DNA of 64,000 nucleotides from Lojkania enalia (lineage: Eukaryota > Ascomycota > Dothideomycetes > Pleosporales), in NCBI GenBank assembly GCA_010094045.1, contig ML986723.1, positions 62,001 to 126,000 on the forward strand. Reading direction: 5' to 3'. Numbering within the stretch: the first letter of the stretch is position 1; the number at the start of each line of letters is the position of its first letter. Under the pieces are notes generated by a model. The model ran no database searches and had not been told where the DNA came from. It saw nothing but the letters and a program-made list of their open reading frames with translations. The translations under genes were made by a program, and so were the position numbers. Positions 44,601-56,881 of the stretch are shown here, piece after piece.

Positions 44601-46549
44601 CATCTTGATCATACGCATGTCCCAATTCATCAGCAATCCAGTTAACATCGATTCGACCTTCCCCGCAAACCAACCATCGAAGTGCCGTAATTAGTACGGG
44701 CCGGTCACTTTCTGGTAGCGCTTGTATGCTCTTGCGATAAACTTCATTCATACTATTCGGAAGACCTTGCATAAAAGTGTTGAACTGCGCCATCTTTGCA
44801 GAGGACCGGCTCAAGCCTTCAAGAACGACACTTGCGTCTGTGATTGTTAGGCCAAAAAGACTAACATCAGGGAAATGACCTACATCGAAAGTTGCCCTCA
44901 GACTTTCTAGTAATCATACTACTAGCTTTTGCCTTCTGCCGAGGACTAAACTTCTTGAATTCCATGATGGAAGCCTTAACATAACTCTTAACATCTTCCA
45001 CCGTTCGGTTTTCGTCAATCTCAATATTTCTCTTTCCACGGAAGGCGATTTGCAAATCTATTTCTGCACGACTCGACAGTATTACGCGCAAATCTGCATC
45101 GAAACTGGATAGATTAGCAAGGGTCTCGAGAAACCCATCGTTCCTGTCCACGCATTCATCAAGCCCATCTATCGCGATGTAGATCCTGGTTTTGAGAGCC
45201 TCCACAATATCACCTAAGAGAGGCTGCAACGTCGAGTCGATCTTAGCCAAAGCCGAATTTGACTTCGCTGTTGTCTGTAACTTCTCCCTGGCGTCCCTAG
45301 CTAGACCCACGCACTGTTCTTTCCGTTCACGAAAGTCCTCAGAGTGTTTGGAGTCCTTCTTTTCATCATTGAGTTGCTCAAAAATTTGGGCTAAAAGGTG
45401 GAGGAGAATCTTGTGCCCTTTCTGAGTCGTATCATTGCCACTCTTGCAGAAGAAGTAGATTAACATAGGTTTTCGATCGGTCTTTTCCGCTATCTCATTT
45501 TCTATGCTTTCGATAACGGATGACATGACGATTGACTTCCCGAAACCGCCAGGTCCATGAATCCAGAGTAAATCAGACTTCTCCGATAGATGCCATTCGG
45601 CGTATTCCTGGGTATCTAACACCCAAACACCGGTTCCCTTGTATCTTTTCTCGAGATTTAACTTGTATTGCATACTAGGGCCTTGCGACACACTGATCCC
45701 TCCTGTTTTGAGCCATTTGATATGGTCGTTGACATCTTCATTGAGTTGTTTTAAAATGCGCTGTTCTCGTTCTTTAGACTGCTCGACTTCGAGGTTCTTA
45801 ACGGCGGGAACTAGAAAGGCGTCGATGGTGTCGAATAGCTGGTGTAAAGCTTTCATATCTCTGTTTAGACTTTGAAAGAGCTCCATGGTGGCTTCTTTGA
45901 AAGCAATATCCGCAGTCTTGTGTAGCTTTTCCCGCTTGTTGTCCACCTCCTCGATGATAGCACCAAGCTCTTGTTTTCTGCCAAACATCAATCTGCATGA
46001 ACGACTGAACTTGTTGCTGCCTAATAGCCTTCTTGTTTCGTAAGAGAACTTGAGAACAGTAGCGTAGATTGGAGGGATCTGTTCTAGGACTTTGTGGCCT
46101 ATATTTTCTGTTTCAAGGGTCACAGAATCCTGCATTAGATACCGTCTTGCGTACACTTCGCAGACGAACATAACGTCGGATATTTGATCAACAGCATCAA
46201 CCAGAACTTGACAGGTTTCCGCGTCTATGAGAAATCCGGTGAAGATCATTCGAAAGGCGGCCCATACAAGGGACACGGACTCAGGGGCGAAGTTCGTCGC
46301 CTCATCGCCAATTTGCAGCAGCAATTCAAGCCGTTGCATGATTTTGCCTACGTTGAATTGGATTGACTTGCTTCCAAGCTTCACGTCGTGGGAGCCATAC
46401 TGCTTCGACAACCTGGTCTGCGAGGTTTTTAGGTGGTTGATTGTCTCCTGTAGAGAGGTGGAGTCGCCGATTTTATCGATCTTCTTTTCGCCAATCTCAT
46501 CATAGAAAATGATTTTAGCCTCTTCCCAGAGCTGCGTAACATCCGCCAT
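41615..46549 (-). CDS. NLR-like STAND protein: NACHT, ankyrin repeats, SPRY
   Basis: Predicted signal-transducing NTPase of 1,572 aa. Exons 46549-44884, 44837-42261, 42199-42085, 42030-41792 and 41736-41615 have introns of 46-61 bp, and every junction keeps frame. The N-terminal 280 residues resemble the helical fungal STAND effector region (Goodbye-like). The NACHT domain follows, with Walker A GPGGFGKS (332-339), Walker B IAIDGLDEC (about 458-466) and a sensor-like ILSSRAE. A winged-helix-like region and an acidic spacer lead to about ten ankyrin repeats, for example GSTPLLGYLMYG, GETPLHCLL, GQTALHKAAARG and GATPLHSASRRG. The last four exons encode a SPRY domain (YYFEVIIL, NNMPGWE, YSWGYHADDG, IGCGVDFNKRVIYYTKNG). 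The repeats and SPRY would be the sensing part. The ATG at 46549 is the first in frame. Confidence 0.88.
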
Positions 46550-48121
46550 ACCGCGCAACGTTGATTCTTCAATACGGTCTTCTATACCGAGTAGCTCTTA
46601 AAGCAATCTTTACATGCAATCTTTATTAAAAATAGCGCTGCTGATTATGACAAAATCTCAGTGAAGCTACCCGCTCGGCTGAAATCTGTAGACTAAAAGG
46701 GAAGCTCAATGCAATGTCAGCTTTTCAAATCTCCGCCAAGATTGACGAGAGGTTCTTAAGACCTGAGACGAATACGACGCTCTAAATTCAGCCCCCACTA
46801 AGTGTCATCTGACCAGGCCGTAACAACTAAAGCTGCGGACGTATTTACCCATTTGGGAATCATCATTTCTCGACGCCCAATAGAGCGTGAACGAGGGACG
46901 AGAATCTGAATAGCGCGTACGTAGCCTTGACGATGAAAATTTGGGAGTGACGCTAGAAACATTCAATGCTAGGACGATCAGGGGTCGGCCCGTCCCCGCC
47001 CGTCCTCGTCACGTTTCCCACGTTAAGCTACTAGGGATCCTAATGAATATCAGGACGTTCTACACAACTACCGCCAGGATGCCATATTTTATTTCAATAT
47101 GATCAACATGAATTCTCCTTACTTTGAGAGCGTGAATGTAGCGCCCTGGCGTGGCCCCAGGACGACTTGGGAACAATACTTCATTCGGAATGGATCGATC
47201 ACGAACGTACTGGACCGAGAACCGACAGAATCAAGTGCCGAGAGCTAAATATACCAGAATGTAAACCTGTAAAATGGACTGCTATGTCTCGTGGGACTTT
47301 TTTCCTTACCAAAAGCTTGCGAGAACTTTACAGTCTTTACAACTCCTAATACAATTCAAATTAGGTTTAATTTGACCTTGGCAGATTCATGCTTTCCGCC
47401 TACCGCAAGCTCCCGCTTTTAAAAGAAACTAGAACTGGCTCTGCTGAACTTGTTGATTTGGTTATTTGGTTATCGCCAAGCTTGTCATTTGTAAGAATGC
47501 TAAGCGACCTGTCGAAGCCCGCTTTGCCACGAAGGAAATCTTAAAAGTCAGACCGGACGAATTTTACAAACTTTATTTTATTGTATTTCGCGTGCGACGC
47601 GTCTAATTCAATACTCTAGGATTTCTGTTGCCACAAGATGATCGCTGCGTCTGGTTAGAGCGAACACGCCCGATATCGAAATATTCAAATACGTTCGAAT
47701 CTGAGACGTGGCACGTCATCGCGTTTGCCAACCAGAAATCATGACTATGGTCTCAGGAGACGATTCTATACGGGAATATGCGGAAGATGCCGAAGACCCT
47801 ATCAATTATCTGTTGATACTGTGGATGCGCCACATGGGTGCGTCCAAGCGAAAGGAATGGGCCCGCATCCCTGAATGAACGCATTATTCTGTTTGTGCTT
47901 TGGCGCTCCATTGGGTCAGAACTTTCAGGAACCCCGTGGCTGGAACTAAACTGACTCTTAGATAGGACGCCCCGCGGCGCAGTCCTTGGAATGATCTCGA
48001 TAAATCCTCCCTGGGTCCATCGTGCGAGAAGCGCCTCTACACCTCCCAGTTTCCCTAATGTCGTGCGGCTTCGGGATAATTTCTTCAATGTCAAAGTTGT
48101 TGCGGAGTATTAAGGTGCAAG
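46550..48121. other. Gene-poor stretch, no gene seen
   Basis: 5' flank of the large NLR-like gene and of the rhodopsin-domain gene, which are divergent. No supportable frame or relic. Confidence 0.5.
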
Positions 48122-49236
48122 ATGGATTCGCCCCACATTGTGCGCATGGAAATCGTTGAGGTAAGTGTTCTCCACTAGGCAGACCAATTTTGTATAATCC
48201 ATCAACCAGCTGATTTCTAAATAGGCTATCGCTGGAGTGATGGCTGGCCTCTCCGTCCTGCTCACCATCGGCCGGTTCGTGATTCGCTGGCAGAAGTTGG
48301 GTCGACTGTATTGGGACGATATTCTTAATGGTGTTGCAGCCGTGCTAGTGGTAGTATACATTATAAGCGCGTTCACAACCTACGTTCCCTATCAATTTGA
48401 ATTGCGGCTATGGAGACTCGGATTGCGGGACGACGAACCAGACGATACGCGCGCGCAGATCTACAACCGTTTTCAACTTGCTTCAGTCATCCTGTTCTGG
48501 ACCATAATATATATAGTCAAAGCAAGTTTCCTGGCACTATACTGGCATTTGTTCGAAGTATCCGTCCGCTTTAGAGTTGCTTGGTGGGCGGTGGCTGTTT
48601 TCATTGCTCTAAGCTATGCGGTGACAATTGGTCTCTTCATATGGACGAGTAAGTATATGTCCGACTCGGCGCTTGGATAATCATTGACCTCTATCAATCT
48701 TAGATGAATGTGAAGGTCTTCCAGCTAGGATATACAATACCGTTCTAGCGCTGTGGTGCGGATTGAATGTCGCAGGCGGTTTACTACGTACGTCAATTTC
48801 TCGTGAATTAGTATTTACATGCCGATGGAAGCTTATATCTTGAATAGTTATGGCCGTTCCCATCTGCATGGTTATGACCCGAATGCTTACTCTACAACCC
48901 GCACAAAAGCTTGGCTTGTGTCTCATTTTCCTTATTGGTATGCTAGACTTAGTCTTCGATATTCTTCGCACATCTTGGGCCTTAAAATATTCGCTGAGCT
49001 ACTACTCGAATTTGTCTGGACTCTGGACGATACTCGAGCCAACGATTGCTGTTATTGTATGCACGCTTCCTCATTACAAAAGCATCATCTGTTCTAGTAG
49101 GCAGAGGGAATACACGAGTAGGACCCCAAGCTTTAGTGAAGTTAGCTTGAAGCAAACGACCCCCCCTCCCGAGATGGATAATGTCAGTCCTCTGAGCCTA
49201 GACTCTCAGCCACAGCAAGCCCCCGTTGGTTGCTGA
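48122..49236 (+). CDS. Rhodopsin-domain (PTH11-like) membrane protein
   Basis: Seven-helix membrane protein of the fungal rhodopsin/PTH11-related group without a CFEM domain. Exons 48122-48160, 48225-48648, 48704-48787 and 48848-49236 have introns of 55-64 bp and give 311 aa. The short first exon (MDSPHIVRMEIVE) is extracellular. Helix 1 is GVMAGLSVLLTIGRFVIR, followed by the family WDD motif (LYWDDILNG). Later helices include FWTIIYIVKASFLALYW, VAWWAVAVFIALSYAV, MAVPICMVMTRML and LGLCLIFLIGMLDLVFDILR, with the family WTILEPTIAVIVCTLP near the end. The tail is Ser/Pro-rich and cytoplasmic. Members are putative receptors, and the ligand is unknown. Confidence 0.85.
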
Positions 49237-51524
49237 GCATTCAGAGTTCAAGTAGGAGGTTTTATGTTTCATTGAAGACGTTCGGATTGCGATTTGCTTA
49301 AACAGTACCGCCCACTAGTTGTCATCTAAATCCATCTGTGCATTAAATAGATAGTCATTTTCCAGAACCACCATCCCCTATAGACTTGTTTTGGCTTCCC
49401 GGGACTTGGCTTCCCGGGACACGGCTTATATACCCTTGGTCTAATTGCCAAGATAGGCTTGAGGTTTCTCGCAGAGCCTCTGTTCGGGCAGGTTCCTGAG
49501 TCTCTCATTCAGTATGGCAACCATTGAGCGACTTATATTGGTAGCGAAAGTAATAACAACTACTAGCCTTCGTTAAACCGCCATAATTCAATCGAACTCT
49601 AGCTAGGGTCGCGGCAACTTCTCTAATATCCAAAATACTGTCGGCGAATATGAGGTGGAGTTGAAAGCCACTGAAGCAGCTGCAAGATAGAAATGGTCCA
49701 ATCACGTTATAAGACTAGCATCAATACGGCTTCTCGATAACACTTTAAGACGTTAGCATTTGTTTCGCTAAAAATCGTCCGAAGCCGTGGATGGTCTTAT
49801 AGAGCTTGGTTATTCTTTTCAAAGCAATCAATGAGAAAGAGAATGTGCTAGATAACATCGAGACGCAGGACAAGAATCCCGGTGTCCGATCGAGTTCTCA
49901 ATAGACTGCCCTAGATTGAACACCGAGGGACTTTATTAAAGGCAAGGAGTATTGAGTGGGAGAAACAACATCTGGCTTCCCGATTCGTTTCTCTCAGCAC
50001 CCTCTCCAAACTTGAGCCCTGGCTTCAAACGTACACCTTACGGCGTTTGGTAGTAGCCGAGATACCTCATCTTTCTTTCCTTCCTAGAAATCCTTGGTAT
50101 CTGTTCAGGTCTTAGTTGAAGACCTTCTAATTCCAAGGAATTGAAATAGACAATCGATTTTTATCATAACAAGGCGTCAAATTTATATCCTGAAGCCGAC
50201 AAAAAGACGTGAGGTATCACACCTTAGTTCTCTTTTAATGCTAGCCCCGAACTCTGAGCCGTGATATGGAATGTACTAGAGCTAAATTTGATAGACCATT
50301 TCGTAGATGCGTTGGAGATGGGGTAGAATCTATATATTCGATATAATTCAAAAGGTTCAGCAAGATAGCCACGGTCAAGTCGAGGGCGTAGTGATTAGTT
50401 CCAGCGCAGCAGAAACGCTTAGTTAGTCACATTATCTGCAAAGACTTATTTGAATAACGCTCTTCCAGCCTTCTCTCTCAAATCTGAAGAGACAAAGCTG
50501 AATAGTCGTTGGGATGTCTCAGTCTCATGGGAATTCTAATAGTAAGAAGTCCGTCCTGCCAGCAACTTCAAGCGGCCTAGGGATAGAATGAAATTTGCTC
50601 TCAACGTTACCGAGCCTAGACATTCTATTCCATAGATCAACCTATTCATTTCCTTCCCAATTATGATGTGAACTCATTAATGAGACTTCTCTAGCTACCC
50701 TGATCCGCCTTAAAATTGCTCCCCACCCTAACCCTAATCACAGAACCTCTTGTCTCCAAACTTATTTACGCCGCCTCATTTGTGCGATACAGTTTGTGCC
50801 AACTCCCAGTGCACAAATACCGTCCTACCGCCAGAAGTCGCTTCTCTAGTTCGATGGCTTATATAATCTCAAGGCGCTCTTGTATTATCACAAAACGCCA
50901 ACACCAGGCAACACATCTTCCCCAGTTCATCCTTCCCAGAAGAGCCAAAAGATACAATTAATTAGCATGAAGTGACAGACATATAGTACAGTATCTACTG
51001 GGTCAATATGTTTGTACTTGCTGAAGCGAACAATCGTATATTAAGATGAATCATTTGAAGGACGCCATTGGAGACATTAAATTGGACCTCATATAGTAGC
51101 TTCCCGGGTCATACAAGTCATAAATGACATCTTGTTGTTCTTGCCTGACCCTCCTTTAAGCCTTGTCGCGTTTGTAGTGTGATATCTGTCAATAGTAGAG
51201 TAGTGATATGACCGAGCAAGGCCATAACGATTGGGAAGATAAATAAATTATATCAAAATCGACCCATTTTAGCCCTAGCTTCTGCGGAAATTGGATGCAA
51301 TTGTCTCCAGGCTCTGTCTAAGAGGGCCCGCCTGCTTGTACCTTCCTCTGAACAAAAACCTCATCCATACCGAAGTGCGGATCTAGAGTTCAGCACGGGT
51401 GTTTCATTTAGCATTGGAAGTCAAGCAAGGACAAAATATTCTTTAGGTCGGGTGCGATATCACGATTTCTCGAGTCGTGGTAGTCTTTCTTGGTCCATCG
51501 ACTTAGCTTTTCAGCGATTCGTTG
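49237..51524. other. AT-rich gene-poor stretch
   Basis: 2.3 kb with no supportable gene. A small perfect duplication (TTGGCTTCCCGGGAC twice) lies at about 49390-49420. Otherwise degraded AT-rich sequence without recognisable protein relics. Confidence 0.5.
49390..49420. repeat. 15-bp direct duplication
   Basis: TTGGCTTCCCGGGAC occurs twice in tandem. It is small and non-coding. Confidence 0.7.
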
Positions 51525-53849
51525 TCACTCCCGAAAGAACTGCCAATCAATTGCCGTAGGTTCTCCATACCCATACGGGATATGGCACGGTGCCAATGCC
51601 ATTCTATCGTAGAACTGATCCGAGAAATCTATCCCAAGTTTTCCGGAAAGGCTATTTTTTAACTCCGAGGCATTCATGAGGCTCGCATGGGCCAACCAAT
51701 TGGAATGAGCATAGTTTAGGAGTGCGTACTTCGAGTCTTCCCTTCCCAACTTGGAAGCTTCTTCCCTATTTACCTTCATACCTATTGCAATCATGAAATC
51801 GTAGATGAGATATCGCATACAAACTGCTACGGCAAGACAGTGATTTGATCGAAAGTCTGATGTGTCATAACTGGCCATAATCTCTTTTATGATATGTGCC
51901 CGCTGAAAATAGCATTCAAGATACTCGGTAACGGTGAAATGGGCGAAAAATATTTTCTTTTCTGAGCCGCGAAGCGTAATCAGCCCATGGCATACCTTAG
52001 GCATCAAGGCGTCCGCGTCTTGCACCAATCGATTCTCGTCGAACAGCTCCAATCTTGGTTGAACAGCGAGAAGCACTCGCATCTCACGGACAGAAACTGG
52101 CCGCCTGACTGTTATTCCCCAGAATAATATCTTGAGGGCTAAGAGTCGTCGAGATTTCGGAAGTTTATTGATGCGCTCGATGACTTGATCATATGCCTCA
52201 GGTAGTCCTTCCGGTAGCCGCTCCAGACAGGTAAGGATATCAAACTTGCAATCTTGATAGCTAAGTTCGTTGATCATTAGTCTCACCCAGAGAAACATCC
52301 CGTCGCACTTTGCTAGGCGGTCACGAATTTTTCCCATAGTGTCTGCATCGTAGTTGAAGTCCGCTTGGTCCAGGCTCTCTGAGACAAACATGTCGACGTC
52401 CTGTTTAGACAATTCCGGCCGTATTTCCAAAGACTGAGATGACATCTGAATTCTAGCTAGATCCTTTCGAGTGTTGATCGGCGTTCGGCTCGTTATCAGT
52501 ATTTTGAAGCGCTTAGGAATGAATGCCATCTTCTGGAAGAATTGATCACCGTCCGAACACTCATCGAGGGCGTCTAACGTGAGGTAACATGCGGGCAAAT
52601 TCTGGAGAAGGAGCTCAAGTAGCTGCTTTATTTCTCTGTCAGTTGACGTCGATTCACTGCTCTTGTCCTTGAGAGTCCGTAAGTATTGATGGGCCTCTGG
52701 AAAGGCCTCGATTAGTTGGATACACCATGAGCGACACAGCGAAGAGAGATTCACGCGTTCCTTGTCACCACCGCAGAAGAGAAAGTACATAACGGGCATT
52801 TCCTTCTGCAAGTATCCAAGAATCTTGCAGTACAGGAAACTTTTGCCGCAACCTGGGGACCCATGAAGCCAGAAAAGCTGCATTTTGGGATCCTGGTTCC
52901 ACATTGCTAGTTCTTTGTGGCGAAGGATCCATTCGCAAGTTCCGGCGACACGGCGATCATCACAAAGGTTTCGTTCCTCAACGCACTTGCGTGCACCTAA
53001 CCACTTTGTTAATTCTTCTAGGCCTAGTCAGTCAATATTAGATTTAATTAGTGGAGAACATACCACTTTTCTGCTTGCTAAGAATCAGTTCGAGATTTTC
53101 CACTTTTTTCCGACTCTCAGCAGCAAGTTCTCGTTCTTTTTGAGCTCGCTCATTTTCCTCGGTTTGTATCTTAACAGTTGCTAGTTTAACTTCTTCTTCT
53201 ACATTCTCCCTACAACGCCGGAGCTGCGCCCTTAATGATTCAAATTCCGTATCGAAGGAAGCCCAACCCTTGGCCAGATGTCGTATAGAGGATCTAGTAA
53301 ATATTTCTTTGGCTCGAACTACAAATCGGATAAAAATGAGATAAGTTTTCTTTAACCAAACATGTAAGGGTGGATGGGATTGCAACAAATTCGAGTATGT
53401 TATATAGCGAGGCAACAAGTCTCCTATCTGATCCAGCATGTCGACCAATCTATTAAAATAATCCTCGTACTTCCGTGCTGCCTGATTCAAGTTATTAATA
53501 CACAAGAAGTATAAGCTTCGCACAGGAACTCGTTGCAGTCTTGCAATAGCGGAAGACTGAGGAACAAGAGGCCTACCTGTAGCAAAACCCTGATGGAACC
53601 CCAGAGAGGGGGAAGAAATGGAGACGAGTTAGCAAGGACATCTATGCCCTTTCCGTATTCTTCAAATGTATTCAACACTGGCTGGATTCTATGCGATATT
53701 CGCCGGAGTTTACTCGATTTGCGGTGAGTTTCTTCGAAGCGTTTAACATCCTCCAAGATATCCTCAGGCTTAGAATAGAGGAAAATGCTCTTCTCTTCAC
53801 TATTTAAGCCGTCAGTAAATTTCTGGATGGTGCTCTCCCAAAGATCCAT
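51525..53849 (-). CDS. NACHT-domain STAND NTPase lacking C-terminal repeats
   Basis: NLR-like protein of 729 aa. Exons 53849-53577, 53481-53064 and 53023-51525 have introns of 95 and 40 bp. The N-terminal 230 residues are helical (fungal STAND N-terminal region ending in a coiled coil rich in Glu and Lys). A linker with KWLGARKCVEERN leads to NACHT: Walker A GSPGCGKS (285-292), Walker B LTLDALDECSDG and ILITSRTP. A winged-helix region follows (LKILFWGITVRRPVSVREM, then HFTVTEYL). The protein stops after a further 120 residues with no ankyrin, WD or TPR repeats, so it is either a repeat-less type or truncated. The intervening 51.5 kb flank shows no repeat relics. The first intron acceptor was chosen because it gives VLLQAARKYEDYF. 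Confidence 0.84.
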
Positions 53850-54483
53850 TCTACTAAGCTACTAGGCGGTAGCTAATGAATGAGCTTTGCCGGTATCAGG
53901 GCTGTATTCAGACTCGAGCAGAGCCTGACTTCATCTAAATGAAAAGGAGCAAGTTAATAAGCTAAGCTGACGACTTTGTCTAGAATTCGATAAGATGATA
54001 CATTGGAGCAATATATTTGATGCATACGATGTGAAGTACAAAAGATTAAGGAGAGGGAGAACGAATGTAGGTAGCTGTGGGGCTGAGTCGGACCCGTAGC
54101 AGGATGGCCCATGCGCAGCCTCGCACCTGACCTGCGTGGGTGTTGCCGACTTCACAACTCACGCTTGCGACATTGCGCCCTTCGAATCCAACAAATCCCG
54201 AGTGTTTAGGAATTGCTTCAGCTGCTTTGTAACTGTATTTCAGAGCCAAACACTCGGCACCGTGGACAAATGTCTGAGCTGCGGCATCGCCCTGTTGTGA
54301 GGCAACGTGCACAGCGCCAGTCAGAAATACGGCACTTGTGTTCAAGCTGCTACAAGATACGTTGAGTAATTCGGTTTGTAAATTTGAATTTTTCACACAA
54401 CATCACCGCCACAATTCGAAATCCCCGATGAATTTTGGACAAACATATACATTCTAAAAATGACAAAACGTTTGCTTGGGATA
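53850..54483. other. Intergenic, no gene seen
   Basis: 5' flank of the NACHT gene and 3' flank of the NIPA-like gene. A 116-codon minus-strand frame at 54046-54396 shows no domain. Confidence 0.5.
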
Positions 54484-56312
54484 TCATGTTCCGCTTTCCT
54501 CGTCGTCTTGAATTCGCTTCCGCCACCATTTGAGCTTGAACCAGTCGCCCAAACCCTCCTGGTTTCTGCGACTTTCTGAGTCGCCGAAGCCCCATGTGCC
54601 ACGTCTACTGCTTGGTTGGGGACTCAAGACGGCGTCGGGGTCTGATTGACTGCCATCTTCGGGGTCTGGGTGAGCTATAAGGGGATCGACGTTGCCTACT
54701 GGCCTTTTGCCTTGAGATACGCTGCTGCTGCCGTTGCCCAAAGTCGTGCCCTCCCACCATGACCGCCTCCTCATTTGATTCAGCCAACTGGAGTTCTTCC
54801 GGCGCGTAGGTAACGTCCCAGACCGCGGTCTTCGCTCTAGCTCCGTAGATCGTCTCATTGGTGATGGAATAGATTCACGGTCGTTGAGCTCATTCCATAT
54901 CTGGTCTGTTTGTTCGGAAAATGTCATCCTTCGTCGTCTTGTGGGTCGACGAGGAGATGGGCTGGCTGGAATATACTTTTGTTTTGTGTCGATCGACGGC
55001 CTCTTCTTCGATCTTGGGGTTACGGCATGACCTGGTGCTGTTGGCGCACGCGCTAGTAATGGTGTTCGCTCATCAACGCTATGGCGTTTTCGCTGCTCCC
55101 TAATGGAACCATGTAATCCAGGCACTTCATCTTCCAAATTAGGGAATTCAGGCTCGTCATCCATCGAACCTGGCATAAGTCCCAATCCCGGTGTCAGAAC
55201 CGTCCGTGGAGGCGGTACATGCCCTTTATGAGCATGGGGAGAAGATGGTTCCTCCTCATTCTCCTCTAGTCGCCAACTTAAGGAAACCACACCACCGAGT
55301 AAAATGACCGTACCGAGCGCGATGAGGCCTGCATGCAAATTTGATAATCTAGAGGATTGCCGGAAATATATGAGTCCATCTATAATGGCAATAATGTTGT
55401 ATACGCAAAAAACAAGCGGGTATAAAACGCTCGTGCTAGTCAGTTTGAGTCCACGATGCATGTAATATAGCTGCGTTAAGGCAAATCCAACGAGCGCAAG
55501 AAGAATTACCCACGACTGCCACCTATTAAACTCATTATGGCGGTCTATAATGGTGCGTACCAATAGCTCGACCGCGCTTTTCGCAATCAGAAGGCTGTGT
55601 GCGGAGAGGATACCACTAACGCATCCAAAGAACATTCCTCGAATCAACCGGAGACGCGCATTCGGCCGGTGAAATATGCGCTTTAGAAACCAATTGGCAG
55701 TGAGCAATGACGCGATTATAATGGCGGTTCCGAACATCCAAAGAAGGAACTGGCGGCGCCCAAGAAGTTGCAGCAGCTGGTCTAGATTGTGCGAGGGCTC
55801 CGTAAGAGCCCCGAATGTTCCAATCAGGACCGCGCCAGCCGCGACAAGTATGGTGCCGATGAGGGAGTAGCGCGTGAAGGGCTCGCTGAGGATGATGGAG
55901 GCGCAGATCGAGTTGAACACCAGGCCGGACGCTTGGAGGGTGGAAAGCACTGGTAGTGGTAGGGTGGTGATCTGTATTGTGCTACCGACTAAATTCGCTA
56001 CGACGAACATGAGCATGCCCAACTAGCCCCGTCAGCCTACATGTTATAACGGCTTAGAACAGGACTGCAAACCTGCCATCGCCTACGCTTGTACGGCGGC
56101 CTCCGCTCATAGTGATCTTCCTTTTCTTCTTCGAGGAGGTGCGATTTGCGCTGGAGGGTCAAGCCGACGCTCTGGATACTGGTGGAGACGAGGCCGACAA
56201 TGACCCCTATCTACAAACAGAACATGTTAGCTCGTTGTTGCATTCCAGCGGCTCCTGAGCAAGTGATATATGTACCTACCGCAACGCTTGCGCCGGCCGA
56301 GAGTTCAACCAT
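54484..56312 (-). CDS. NIPA-like magnesium transporter family protein
   Basis: Polytopic membrane protein of the NIPA (drug/metabolite transporter-like) superfamily, whose animal members move Mg2+. Exons 56312-56280, 56210-56073 and 56022-54484 have introns of 69 and 50 bp and give 569 aa. The N-terminus (VELSAGASVA, then IGVIVGLVSTSIQSVGLTLQRKSH) is the first family helix, split by intron 1. About nine helices follow to residue 300, including LPLPVLSTLQASGLVFNSI and LYPLVFCVYNIIAIIDGLIYF. The C-terminal 260 residues form a disordered, Ser/Arg/Pro-rich cytoplasmic tail with a WNELNDRESIPSP segment. Such long tails are common in fungal members. Confidence 0.87.
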
Positions 56313-56881
56313 TTCGGGCACGTCGGGTGCCGTTTTCGTGCGGAACGAATTACTACCTGTTTGGTAGATGCATGCTGTATAGATATGTGAGAAAGCGCAG
56401 TGCAGGCAGAGGGGTTCGGCGTCTAGCGTAGGGAGGGGCGTCAGTGATGATGGTGAAGCGGCCACGAGACGAGCTGGATGGGCCAGCGCAGCCGAAGCGG
56501 GCGGCAGGGATGGATCGGCGTGATGATGTCGTGTGAATTGCAGCCCCTCGCTGCCACGGTCGATTTGGGCGAGTGTCTCGAGAATTAACACAGTGGAATG
56601 CTTGAGAGAATAGTAGAGAGTGAGCTCCATCATAGCTGCTGCCCGGCGGGGATGCGAGCTGGTCGCCGGCGCCAGGCTAACGTAATCGCATCCCCTGGCG
56701 GGCTGCTTCGCCAAACCCATGTCATGGCCCAGCTGCTGTGGCTTGTGGACCTCCAGCGTGCAGCTCCCACCAGCACCAACACCTACTGCACAGCACTCTG
56801 TTCCCCGGCCCTCTGCCACCTGCACCTCCCCACACCCTTTCCCTACGCAATACGAGAGAATTGCACTGCAACGCCGCCAAC

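Noticed and set aside
44867..46558. Treating the NACHT part and the ankyrin part of the 41.6-46.5 kb locus as two genes
   Set aside because: A perfect 46-bp intron (GTAGGT, CTAAC, CACAG) joins them in frame as EGNFRYASVVLEGL, which is the expected continuity in this family.
54046..54396. 116-codon minus-strand frame between the NACHT and NIPA genes
   Set aside because: No recognisable domain and no conserved-looking hydrophobic pattern.
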